From NCBI GenBank assembly GCA_009691725.1, contig SIAP01000014.1, positions 1-50,570 of the forward strand: DNA of 50,570 bases. The letters are read 5' to 3'. The notes beneath the pieces were generated by a model. That model had not been told where the DNA came from. It did no database searches and saw only the letters and a list, made by a program, of their open reading frames with translations. The number at the start of each line of letters is the position of its first letter. Position 1 is the stretch's first letter. The DNA comes from Phycisphaerales bacterium. Lineage in GTDB: Bacteria; Planctomycetota; Phycisphaerae; Phycisphaerales; SM1A02. Of this stretch, positions 9,368-17,185 are shown piece by piece. Made by a program: the position numbers and the translations under genes.

Positions 9368-9541
9368 ATGGAAGCATCTGGATCCTCAAGTTGTTGCGAC
9401 AAGAAGGGCAAGTTTTGTGGCATGCTTTTCAAGATTCTGATCGTCGGACTGCTCACCTGCATGGCCAGCAGCCTGTGGGCGATCGACAAAGCCTTGGGAA
9501 AGATCGCATTTGTTGACGCGACGTCCGGCGCACAGCGCTGA
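9368..9541 (+). CDS. Small Cys-containing membrane protein, 57 residues
   Basis: A strong ribosome site AAGGAG sits six bases before ATG at 9368, supporting this short gene. The product begins MEASGSSSCCDKKGKFCGML, continues with a single hydrophobic segment (FKILIVGLLTCMASSLWA) and ends with a short charged tail (IDKALGKIAFVDATSGAQR). The C-C...C group just before the membrane segment could bind metal or a lipid, but nothing proves it. It stands alone between the Gld-like operon and the convergent gene ending at 9552. I do not recognise a family. Confidence 0.6.
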   Translation: MEASGSSSCCDKKGKFCGMLFKILIVGLLTCMASSLWAIDKALGKIAFVDATSGAQR

Positions 9542-9551
9542 CGGTCAGGTT

Positions 9552-12212
9552 TTACTGCTCTGGTTGCAGAGCTGTGGGAGGCGCGGGGACGACACCTGCT
9601 TCTGCGTACCAGAGGTTTCGAAGTTTGACTGGCCCATCCGCGCTGCTTGGATGCGCTTGAAACAGAACTGGATGATCGCCTGGCGCTTCTGCCGCGCTCA
9701 TCCCAGTTTGGTTTTTTATCTCGACATCATCGTGCACTAGCACGCCATTCCACACCACCGTCATTCTGGCGTTGGCGACTTTGTCCTGGCCCTGCCAACG
9801 GGGAGCGGTGAACCAAATGTCATAGGTCTGCCATGTCCCTGCTCCCGTCGACGCATTCACCGTGGCCGCACGCTGTCGGTAGATCGATCCAGCTTCGTTG
9901 AATGCAGCCACGTGGGGAGCGGTCGGAGTGTTCATGATCTGCACTTCGTACCGCTGCGCAATCTTTACGCCTCCGTTGCCGTTGCGCTGCGCATCCTCAA
10001 CGGTGCCTCCCGCTGGACTGAGCCACTCGACATGCAGGAAGAGATCGCCGAATGTCTCGCTGGTGGTCAAGTCGCTTTGGCCGACGACTTCGACACACGG
10101 CGTGATGAGTTCGCCATGATCGATCCGCCATGGTGCCAGCGGTGCGAGCGAGTCCGCACCGAAGAGCGTGTGTGATTTAGGAGGTCGCTGTGGCGATCCA
10201 ACGAATCGTGAAAAAGACTGTGAAACAGCGGGCATCGCATTCACAGTCGACCATGACTCCGTGGCCCACGGTGATCGCCCGTCAAGGTCGACCACGCCGC
10301 GCAATCTCAACGACACCACCTCGCCAACGCGCCACGGATCGAGCGTCAATCGAACCTGCCTGCCATCGGGTGAACTCTCGGCGTGCGTGACGCGCACGAG
10401 GTGCTCACCCACTTTCGGTCCGCCATACGACTCGCGTGGTTCGTATCGCCACGCACGGAGTTCAAAGTGGGCCGAGTCGTTCAACACAGCCGGATCGACG
10501 GGTGACGAGAGCGTTACGAGCACGCCACTGGGTTGCGCATCGACCCGCAGCATCTCGAATGCTGCACTTCGCGCAGCGTCTGGCGATTGCTGGGGTGTCC
10601 ACGCTGGAGCAAGTCGCTCCAGTCCGAAGGTCTTGCCATTGTGATTCCAGTTTCCATTTGCGCCAACACCGCCGACATACAGCGCGCGATCATCACCGCC
10701 GCCCCACGCCAATCGGTTCACGCCTGCTTCGAGTCCTTGCGAATGCATGAAGACCGTTCCCTGATAGTGATCGCCAACCTTTGAGATCGCCACCCGTTGA
10801 ATCCCGCCGTATGTCACATCACCCACATACATCTGCCCACGATGCGGTCCATCGACGACGAGGATCGGTTGACTTGGCGAGTTTCCAATCTCGCCGTGTG
10901 GAAACCAGACCACCGGAGGATCTGCAACATCGACGCCGTCGCGCGCTTCCTGATGACCGTAGAAACCGCCCCCGTGCAGATGATTCATTCGACTCGCAGG
11001 AAGCCACGATCCCTGATTGTCGCATCCAAAGAGTTCGCCATCCACGCCGAGGCACATGCCATTGGGTGTTCGCAGACCGCGCGCTTCTCTGCGCAGATCA
11101 CCCGTGGCCACATCGATTGACCACAACGATCCGGGACCATTTGAAACAGGGAAATCGCCATCGCTTCCCGGGAGATAGTCCGTCAACCCGCCGCGCAGTG
11201 GCACGCTTGTCGCACACCACAATCGACCGTGGGACTCCACGAGATTGAAGGTGAATTCGTGGTAGTTCGCAGAGTGCGGCCATCCCAGTGCGATCGCCTC
11301 GAACGAGTCCGCGGTGCCGTCACCATCGCGATCTCGCACGTGCGTGATCTCACCCTTCTGCGCAACGATGAATCCATCCTGTGCGGCGATCATTCCAAGT
11401 GGCTCGCCCAGTCCCTCTGCGAAGAGATGCGGCTGCGATGGCTCAACCCCATCAGCGTGGTCGGTCGGAACAATCCAAATCGCCCCGCGCGAGTCCCATG
11501 TCGCCACTGCAATGGCACCATCGGGCAGTGGAGCAAGCGCACCCACCTGCGGCTGGAAGTCACGGGCTCGAAAGTGCTCGAGTCGATATGCGGGATGCAC
11601 GCTCTCGAGAGGTCGACCATCGCCAGCACTCCGTGTGATCATCGCAGAATCGTGTCGCTTGATTCCTGGGCTTGTCACGAAGGTTTGCCCAGCATCGGTG
11701 CGAAGTGCCTCTGATGGAATCGGGAGGAAGCCAACTTCGCCCGGTGGCGACCACTGCAACGAGAGGACAAACTTCCCGCCATCTTCGTAAAAGGGAATGC
11801 GCAGCGAATGCAGCCCGACAGTGAGATCCGCGCCGCCCTCGGCGACAAAGGCGGGGCGAGACTCGCTGTCCAGCAGGGTCGTGCCGTCGATGATGACTCG
11901 CGCGCCGTCGTCTCCCACCAGTCGCAGCAAGTATCGACCTGCAACATCGATGCGCAGCCATCCTCGCAGCACGCCCGCGAAGCAATCCGTGAGTTCTCCC
12001 TCGCCGTCTGTCAGTGGATCTCTGATCGAATCGATGCTCTCCACGATGACGGAAATGTTTGGAGTCTGACCTTGGACAACTTCGGGCCACTCTGGCAGTG
12101 CACCATTCAACCGCCAGACATCCATGGTCAGTCCCCGCGCTGTATGCGGCGGGGCATCTTGTGCGACAAGACAGCATCCAATGAGGGCGATGACTTCGCT
12201 GATGGAACTCAT
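9552..12212 (-). CDS. Secreted PA14 / sugar-dehydrogenase-type propeller / DUF1080 protein
   Basis: The frame is open from 12302, but ATG at 12212 overlaps the stop of the upstream gene by four bases and leads directly into a signal peptide (MSSISEVIALIGCCLVAQDA), giving 886 residues. A PA14-like domain covers about residues 50-180 (LRIDVAGRYLLRLVGDDGAR). A glucose/sorbosone-dehydrogenase-type beta-propeller follows (LPDGAIAVATWDSRGAIWIV, LRTPNGMCLGVDGELFGCDN). The last 220 residues form a DUF1080 / 3-keto-disaccharide hydrolase-type jellyroll (FGDLFLHVEWLSPAGG, RYEVQIMNT). No CxxCH heme motif is seen, unlike many planctomycete relatives. It probably binds or processes extracellular glycans; whether the propeller is a redox enzyme is uncertain. 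Confidence 0.82.
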   Translation of the reverse strand: MSSISEVIALIGCCLVAQDAPPHTARGLTMDVWRLNGALPEWPEVVQGQTPNISVIVESIDSIRDPLTDGEGELTDCFAGVLRGWLRIDVAGRYLLRLVGDDGARVIIDGTTLLDSESRPAFVAEGGADLTVGLHSLRIPFYEDGGKFVLSLQWSPPGEVGFLPIPSEALRTDAGQTFVTSPGIKRHDSAMITRSAGDGRPLESVHPAYRLEHFRARDFQPQVGALAPLPDGAIAVATWDSRGAIWIVPTDHADGVEPSQPHLFAEGLGEPLGMIAAQDGFIVAQKGEITHVRDRDGDGTADSFEAIALGWPHSANYHEFTFNLVESHGRLWCATSVPLRGGLTDYLPGSDGDFPVSNGPGSLWSIDVATGDLRREARGLRTPNGMCLGVDGELFGCDNQGSWLPASRMNHLHGGGFYGHQEARDGVDVADPPVVWFPHGEIGNSPSQPILVVDGPHRGQMYVGDVTYGGIQRVAISKVGDHYQGTVFMHSQGLEAGVNRLAWGGGDDRALYVGGVGANGNWNHNGKTFGLERLAPAWTPQQSPDAARSAAFEMLRVDAQPSGVLVTLSSPVDPAVLNDSAHFELRAWRYEPRESYGGPKVGEHLVRVTHAESSPDGRQVRLTLDPWRVGEVVSLRLRGVVDLDGRSPWATESWSTVNAMPAVSQSFSRFVGSPQRPPKSHTLFGADSLAPLAPWRIDHGELITPCVEVVGQSDLTTSETFGDLFLHVEWLSPAGGTVEDAQRNGNGGVKIAQRYEVQIMNTPTAPHVAAFNEAGSIYRQRAATVNASTGAGTWQTYDIWFTAPRWQGQDKVANARMTVVWNGVLVHDDVEIKNQTGMSAAEAPGDHPVLFQAHPSSADGPVKLRNLWYAEAGVVPAPPTALQPEQ

Positions 12213-13111
12213 GGTGTGCTCCACTGGAAGGAATGTCGCGATGGCGTCTCGCCGTCGTATTGCAGGTGGGTTGGCAACGGTGGTGCAAACCAACTCTCGC
12301 ATCCGCCCCCGTCACTTCCCTGCAAGAATTGGGTGATGGGGCATCGCCGTCCATCTGGGAGTGTGATTTCGAAACGAAGTCGCACCGAGTGATTTGCCTC
12401 GAGGTCGTACCCACGCCAGCGCACGGCGCAGGGTGTGCCATCAGCGCTCCACGCACTCGCTTCCAGAAGCACGCGCAGAGATCGAATGGACTTCGGCAAT
12501 GTGCCGCATGTCAGCAGGGCATCCAATGATCCATTCCATCGGGGAAGCCGTTTGAGATTCCACTGCCACGCGTCGTCGCTTGTGACATGCGTCGCGCTCT
12601 CGAAGTGAGCCACGGGTGCGGCACTCTTCGAGTCGAGCAGTTCAAAGCGAATCGGCGCGCGCCCACGTTCCTCGAACCAGAGCCACGCATCCGATATTCC
12701 AGTGAGGTCGATGCCACGCACGCGCGCCGTTGGCTCATCTGCGGTGAGCGAGAGCGACTCCAACAACGGCACTGCAGCGAGTCGATTGACGAGGAAGTCC
12801 TCCGGCCCAACCAGCGGCAGCGACTGGGATGTCTCTTGCGAAAAGTCGAAGACCTTGCCACGCCACTGAACAGAACCACGCCAGACCTGATCGAGCGAGC
12901 AGGTTCTTGGATTGAAGAGCGCGTGCGATCCATTGTGAAAGTCGATGAGCACCATCTCTGGGCGATCCGCCAGTGCAGTCCGCACCACGCTGGGAGCATG
13001 CGTGGCGCGTGGCCTCGCGACCGCTGCTGATGTGCAGCGCCACTGCAGCCCAGCCATTGCCACCCACGCGGCGATGGCGCAATGACGCAGCAGGTGAGAT
13101 CGACCAATCAT
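12209..13111 (-). CDS. Secreted protein coupled to the propeller/DUF1080 gene
   Basis: ATG at 13111 starts a 300-residue product with an N-terminal hydrophobic segment (HCAIAAWVAMAGLQW) consistent with a signal peptide. Its stop overlaps the next gene's start by four bases (ATGA), so the two are very likely made together. Residues about 50-100 (MVLIDFHNGSHALFNPRTCS, then VWRGSVQWRGKVFDFSQE) recall the N-terminal module that precedes sorbosone-dehydrogenase propellers in some planctomycete and Bacteroidota proteins. The idea that this is a split-off module of the downstream protein is inference. The rest looks beta-rich with no catalytic motif that I recognise. Confidence 0.72.
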   Translation of the reverse strand: MIGRSHLLRHCAIAAWVAMAGLQWRCTSAAVARPRATHAPSVVRTALADRPEMVLIDFHNGSHALFNPRTCSLDQVWRGSVQWRGKVFDFSQETSQSLPLVGPEDFLVNRLAAVPLLESLSLTADEPTARVRGIDLTGISDAWLWFEERGRAPIRFELLDSKSAAPVAHFESATHVTSDDAWQWNLKRLPRWNGSLDALLTCGTLPKSIRSLRVLLEASAWSADGTPCAVRWRGYDLEANHSVRLRFEITLPDGRRCPITQFLQGSDGGGCESWFAPPLPTHLQYDGETPSRHSFQWSTP

Positions 13112-13130
13112 GGTCAAAAGGGTAAGCAAA

Positions 13131-13154
13131 GACCGCCCCACGAGCGGGGCGGTC
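13131..13154 (-). terminator. Hairpin after tRNA-Cys
   Basis: A perfect 9-base inverted repeat (GACCGCCCC at 13131-13139 and GGGGCGGTC at 13146-13154) surrounds a 6-base loop. It begins four bases beyond the tRNA 3' end and is followed on the minus strand by TTTGCTT and, a few bases on, CTTTTG. This fits a factor-independent terminator for the tRNA, although the T run is short. Confidence 0.7.
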
Positions 13155-13157
13155 AGA

Positions 13158-13231
13158 AGGCCGAGGTGGGATTCGAACCCACGAATAACGGATTTGCAAT
13201 CCGTCCCCTTGGGCCACTTGGGTACTCGGCC
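13158..13231 (-). tRNA. tRNA-Cys (anticodon GCA)
   Basis: The minus strand folds as a full cloverleaf. The acceptor stem is GGCCGAG with CTCGGCC. The anticodon stem is ACGGA with TCCGT around the loop TTGCAAA, giving anticodon GCA. The T arm is GTGGG-TTCGAAT-CCCAC. The discriminator base is T, as expected for Cys. CCA is not encoded, so it must be added after transcription. The gene stands alone between the clpS promoter region and the secreted-protein gene starting at 13111. Confidence 0.97.
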
Positions 13232-13319
13232 AAGGGGGCGCTATGTTGGCGTGGAACTGCCTCGCCGTCAATCGCCAAGAAATGTGTTCATTCCACTGGA
13301 AGTCTCCTAGACTGCGTCC

Positions 13320-13616
13320 ATGACCAACGCCACTGAAAATGCCCCGCAAACGATTGTTGTCCCAGCGCCACTTCAGGCTGGACCTCTCAGACCATGGGCG
13401 GTGATCGTGCACAACGACGATGTCAATACATTCGACTTTGTGATTCGTTGCCTGCGTGAAATCGCACGCCTCGAGATGAACAACGCAATTGAAAAGACGA
13501 ATGAGATTCACAAAGACGGCGCATCGCAGGTCACATTCGCTCATCGCGAGCATGCGGAGTTGATTTGTGAACGGCTGCAAGGGCGCGGGCTGACGGTGTC
13601 AGTTGAACGCGCGTGA
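13320..13616 (+). CDS. clpS: ATP-dependent Clp protease adaptor ClpS
   Basis: The 98-residue protein has the usual layout of ClpS: a flexible N-terminal tail of about 25 residues, then the conserved core with WAVIVHNDDVNTFDFVIRCL and EIHKDGASQVTFAHREHAEL. ClpS binds proteins with destabilising N-terminal residues and delivers them to ClpAP for degradation. The HNDD-N-T-x-x-F-V stretch is the family hallmark. The stop overlaps the GTG start of the next gene by four bases. No clpA or clpP is in the window. Confidence 0.96.
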   Translation: MTNATENAPQTIVVPAPLQAGPLRPWAVIVHNDDVNTFDFVIRCLREIARLEMNNAIEKTNEIHKDGASQVTFAHREHAELICERLQGRGLTVSVERA

Positions 13617-14842
13617 ACGGGAAGAGTCGAAAGTGTGGTTCGCGTTTCGCGTGGGGCGTGTGCCTCCTTGGACTTGTCTCGCCCGCTGTTGCGCAGACGC
13701 CACCTGAAACCCCTGACAATCCAACCGAATCTGCGCCCATCGCTCCAATTGACCTTCCGCAGATCGACGGGATTCGTGGCGATGCTGTCGAGCCACCCGC
13801 GGCTGCTCACGCCGGTCGTGTGGTCTCACCAGCTGCCGAAGCCGCTGAAATCATCGCGTCGGGGCGATTTCTTGCGCCGCTCATTCCAGAGGGCGGATAC
13901 CTCACGCGTGCAGCTGGGTCATTGGGACGCGACGAATTTCTCAGCGTGTGGACCCTTGATCTTTCAGACCGAGTTGACGGCGCCGCAGGTCGTTCGATGA
14001 TCCTCCTTCCGACTGACACATTCGCGGACATGATTCAGCTCCATCTCGCGACGATCAAGGATGGGACGAGCCCACCGCTCTTTGAAGTGAGTGGACCGAT
14101 TCTGGTTTTTCGATCGAACAATTTTCTGCTTCCGACATTCGCACATCCCATTGATCGTCGAGTCGATCGCGCGCCATCGGAGCCGCTCGTTCCCCCCGGG
14201 GCAAAGCGATCTGCTGCGCTGGGAGCGATTGCAGTTGCGGCAGCGCCGAATCAAAGTCCAGCCGAATCGGTGATTCCACAGACAGCACCGTCGGCAAAGA
14301 CTCCAACGGGTCCAGCCGTTGATCAGCGCATCGACCCAGAGACCTTCGCGCAAGAATTGGAGCGGCGGCTTGACCAGCGCGTGGCGGTGGTTCCGTCGAC
14401 TTCAGATCCGTCGATCGCAGCACTTCCAGCGCCGCCTGGCGTCGAGCAGCCATCAATCAGTCCCCCTTTCCCAAGTCACGAGATCGACGTCCAAGCGCCC
14501 ATGATCGGCGCACGCACCACGGATGTGTCTGCATCCGATTCCCAACCAGATGCACAATTGCTTCCACCGATGCGCGTGCAGAGCCGTCGTGGAACCGTCA
14601 CGCGCGATCCCATCAGTGGAAGTTGGAGATTTGTCTTTGCGTCCGGTGTGCGTGACGATGGCGACCTCTCGCTTGAACTTCTTCCCTGCTCGATGCTCAC
14701 CAAACTCATTACGGTTGCGCGGTCAAGCGCAACTGCCGCGAGCGTCTTGCTCACCGGTGATATCACCCTCTTCGAGGGTCGTAACTACTTGCGTCCCGTC
14801 CGATTTCAATCGCTCGGCGCAGGCAAGTGGATCGGTCCGTAG
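13613..14842 (+). CDS. Secreted protein with two internal repeat domains
   Basis: The start is GTG at 13613 (GTGA overlap with clpS), followed by a signal peptide (residues 1-28, ending PAVAQ), for 409 residues in all. I do not recognise a named family. Two regions seem to be copies of one domain: about 110-176 contains MILLPTDTFADMIQL and EVSGPILVFRSNNFLLPTFA, and about 338-401 contains LELLPCSMLTKLITV and LLTGDITLFEGRNYLRPVRF. Both share the order L-L-P, an I/L-rich helix, G-x-I-x-x-F-x-x-x-N-x-L-x-P. A Pro/Ala-rich, probably disordered linker joins them. Coupling to clpS is positional only. The protein is probably periplasmic or envelope-associated; function unknown. Confidence 0.75.
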   Translation: MNGKSRKCGSRFAWGVCLLGLVSPAVAQTPPETPDNPTESAPIAPIDLPQIDGIRGDAVEPPAAAHAGRVVSPAAEAAEIIASGRFLAPLIPEGGYLTRAAGSLGRDEFLSVWTLDLSDRVDGAAGRSMILLPTDTFADMIQLHLATIKDGTSPPLFEVSGPILVFRSNNFLLPTFAHPIDRRVDRAPSEPLVPPGAKRSAALGAIAVAAAPNQSPAESVIPQTAPSAKTPTGPAVDQRIDPETFAQELERRLDQRVAVVPSTSDPSIAALPAPPGVEQPSISPPFPSHEIDVQAPMIGARTTDVSASDSQPDAQLLPPMRVQSRRGTVTRDPISGSWRFVFASGVRDDGDLSLELLPCSMLTKLITVARSSATAASVLLTGDITLFEGRNYLRPVRFQSLGAGKWIGP

Positions 14843-14948
14843 GACTCGCGACGGACCGGGCGAGAGTTTGCCGAACGACTGACCATAGATTGCCCAAGGA
14901 ATGGGGCTCGCCCAGAACCTTGGAGGGATCGCTATCCTCTGCGCCCCC

Positions 14949-15446
14949 ATGGCAACAAAAAAATCATCGTTCCCAAATGCGCGTGTTGAAACCTCTCTAG
15001 GACTCTTTGAAGTGGAACTCTGGGATGATGTTGCGCCCAACCACGCTGCGAATTTCACAAAGTTGGCGAAGTCCGGTTTTTACGATGGAGTGATCTTTCA
15101 TCGCATTCTCGCGGGCTTTGTGATCCAAGGTGGTTGCCCAGATGGCACTGGCACTGGCGGTCCAGGGTGGACTGTCAAGGCAGAATTCAACAACCGACCG
15201 CACGAGCCGGGAGTTCTTTCCATGGCGCGCTCCGCGCATCCAGATAGCGGGGGGAGTCAGTTCTTCGTCTGTCTGACACGCGAGAAGTGCAAGCATCTCG
15301 ATCGCGAGTACACGGCGTTTGGCAAAGTCACTTCGGGGATGGACACCGTCGAAAAAATTGCGGCGCTGCCCTGCGATCGCAACGGTATGCCAAAGAATCC
15401 GCCCAAGATGCTCAAGGTCACCATGCTCAAGGTCGCGTCAGCATGA
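14949..15446 (+). CDS. Peptidyl-prolyl cis-trans isomerase, cyclophilin type (cytoplasmic)
   Basis: ATG at 14949 gives a 165-residue, single-domain cyclophilin without a signal peptide; an in-frame ATG at 14901 would add 16 unneeded residues. Family motifs are present in order: GVIFHRILAGFVIQGGCP (with the catalytic Arg in FHR), GTGGPG, GVLSMARSAHPDSGGSQFFV and HLDREYTAFGKV. The enzyme speeds isomerisation of proline peptide bonds during folding. The stop overlaps the start of the MazG-like gene by four bases (ATGA). Several cysteines are present, but no special motif. Confidence 0.95.
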   Translation: MATKKSSFPNARVETSLGLFEVELWDDVAPNHAANFTKLAKSGFYDGVIFHRILAGFVIQGGCPDGTGTGGPGWTVKAEFNNRPHEPGVLSMARSAHPDSGGSQFFVCLTREKCKHLDREYTAFGKVTSGMDTVEKIAALPCDRNGMPKNPPKMLKVTMLKVASA

Positions 15447-15817
15447 GCGACCCCGCTGCGGGCGGCGATCGATTCGCCCGCATTCGGGATGCGATGATCG
15501 CCTTCCGCAATGCACGCGAGTGGAAGCAGTTCCATGATCCAAAGAATCTCGCGGAGGGGTTGTCGATTGAGGCGGCGGAGTTGTTGGAGGTCTTTCAATG
15601 GAAGACGACAGAAGAGTCGCGCGCAATGATCACCGACGAAGCAGCGGTCGCACAGGTCTCTGAAGAAGTTGCAGATTGCTTTCTCTACTGCATTCTCATG
15701 GCAGATTCATTCGGCATCGACTTGATCCGCGCGGCAGAGCAGAAACTCCTGCGCAACGGCGAGAAGTATCCAGTCGAGAAGTCGCGTGGCAGGCGAGAAA
15801 AGTACGACGCGCTCTAG
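15443..15817 (+). CDS. MazG-like nucleotide pyrophosphohydrolase
   Basis: The 124-residue protein begins at ATG 15443, overlapping the cyclophilin stop. It carries the all-alpha NTP pyrophosphatase signature: EWKQFHDPKNLAEGLSIEAA, then E-A-A-E-L-L-E, then the second metal motif SEEVADCFLYCI. The length and sequence fit the short MazG-like / RS21-C6 type, which hydrolyse nucleoside triphosphates such as dCTP or modified nucleotides to monophosphate and pyrophosphate and so clean the nucleotide pool. The substrate cannot be decided from the sequence. Confidence 0.9.
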   Translation: MSDPAAGGDRFARIRDAMIAFRNAREWKQFHDPKNLAEGLSIEAAELLEVFQWKTTEESRAMITDEAAVAQVSEEVADCFLYCILMADSFGIDLIRAAEQKLLRNGEKYPVEKSRGRREKYDAL

Positions 15818-15853
15818 ACCCGCACCCGACGCGCTGCAGGGAGTTCTGCCAGA

Positions 15854-17116
15854 TCACCGGGCGCTTGCTGGCGCCTGGCCAGCCATTGCGGCAGGCTTGA
15901 TTCGAAAGTCGCGACGATCAACACCGGGAAGTCGCGCCGGCGACAACACCAGTTGCATCTTCAGAATCTTTGGAATCTCGGTGGGTCGACCCTCCTCGAT
16001 CACCGCAATCGGCGTCGCCGCGATCGAGTCAATCGATCGACTGCCAGAGACCGCGTATCCAAAGGCGCAGTACTGACCATCGAGTCGCGCGGTGCCGTCT
16101 CTGCTCAACGCGAAGAAAAACTGCGATCCGGCAGAGTGGGGTTCATCCCCGCGCGCCATCGAAATGACTCCGTAGTCATGCGCAAGCGCACTCGGCTCGA
16201 GCGCCAGTGCGAATCCTGGTCCGCCATTTCCTGTCAGCGTTGGATCGCCCCCCTGAATGACAAATGGTCGTCCCTCGCGATCTGCGGGGACGACGCGGTG
16301 GAATCCGCCGCGGTCGTAGAAACCATCTCTGACCAGGGTGCGAAAGTTCCACACTGTGTTTGGCGCCTCGTCCGGAGAGAGTGCGACAAGAATCTCTCCG
16401 TGGTCGGTGCGCACCAGCACATCCATGTCTGCATAGAGTTTGAACCCTGATATCGCTGGAGGATCTCCCGCGATCCAAGTCTTACGAAGTTCCGTGATCG
16501 CCGGATCGTCGGGATCGAGCGGACGATCGCCCCATCCAATGATCTTCGTGAATCCGGTGGTCTGGTCTGGACGCAGTGCGCGTGTGGTGCGCACGGGTGC
16601 AGGTTCCCAGATCGGCTGCACAACAATCGGCGGCCCGATCGGTTCATCGCCCTCCACAAGTTGCAGCCATGCGGCGCACTGGAGTGACTGCACTGCCGAA
16701 ATCACCTCCATCAGATTCACACGACCCTGCACTCCAGTTGCCATGCCGAGAACCTCGCCGCCGCGATCGAGGAGCATGAGCGTGAGTGGTTCTCCACTTG
16801 GGTCGCGCCGCACCACAACTTCGAGCGGTCCTTGCGGCGTCGAATACAACTGCGATGCGCGCATTGATGCGATGGATGCTGCACGGATCGGATCCGTGAC
16901 GGTGAGATCGCCTTCCAGTTCCCGGAATTGTCGGAGTCGTTCGGCCGCCGCTGCGGGGTCGCCGCTTTGCGCTGGACGCGCCCGCGCAGTCTCGCGAGCA
17001 GTCGTGGGAGATTGTTGTCGCGGTGCGGTCGGGGCAGGATCTGCGGAAGTCTGTGCGAGCGCCGCAGCGGCGTTCCACAAGAGGCAGCAGATCGTGGACC
17101 AGAGAATCATTCGCAC
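15854..17116 (-). CDS. Secreted cyclophilin-type peptidyl-prolyl isomerase with N-terminal extension
   Basis: The start is GTG at 17116 (a nearby ATG at 17110 would remove the only basic residue of the signal peptide MRMILWSTICCLLWNAAAALA). The 420-residue product has a Pro/Ala/Arg-rich linker and an unassigned domain up to about residue 230. A cyclophilin domain follows (about 240-395), with GGFHRVVPADREGRPFVIQG, GNGGPGF, GVISMARGDEPHSAGSQFFF and LDGQYCAFGYAVSG. The arginine of FHR is kept, so the domain is probably active. It likely works on proteins outside the cytoplasm and complements the cytoplasmic cyclophilin at 14949. It is divergent from gatB and convergent with the MazG-like gene. 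Confidence 0.88.
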   Translation of the reverse strand: MRMILWSTICCLLWNAAAALAQTSADPAPTAPRQQSPTTARETARARPAQSGDPAAAAERLRQFRELEGDLTVTDPIRAASIASMRASQLYSTPQGPLEVVVRRDPSGEPLTLMLLDRGGEVLGMATGVQGRVNLMEVISAVQSLQCAAWLQLVEGDEPIGPPIVVQPIWEPAPVRTTRALRPDQTTGFTKIIGWGDRPLDPDDPAITELRKTWIAGDPPAISGFKLYADMDVLVRTDHGEILVALSPDEAPNTVWNFRTLVRDGFYDRGGFHRVVPADREGRPFVIQGGDPTLTGNGGPGFALALEPSALAHDYGVISMARGDEPHSAGSQFFFALSRDGTARLDGQYCAFGYAVSGSRSIDSIAATPIAVIEEGRPTEIPKILKMQLVLSPARLPGVDRRDFRIKPAAMAGQAPASAR

Positions 17117-17185
17117 GCGGTCACGCTATCAGAGGGCAGCGGGATAAGACCATCCCGACGGCGTGTCGATTCGTATGATCTTTCT

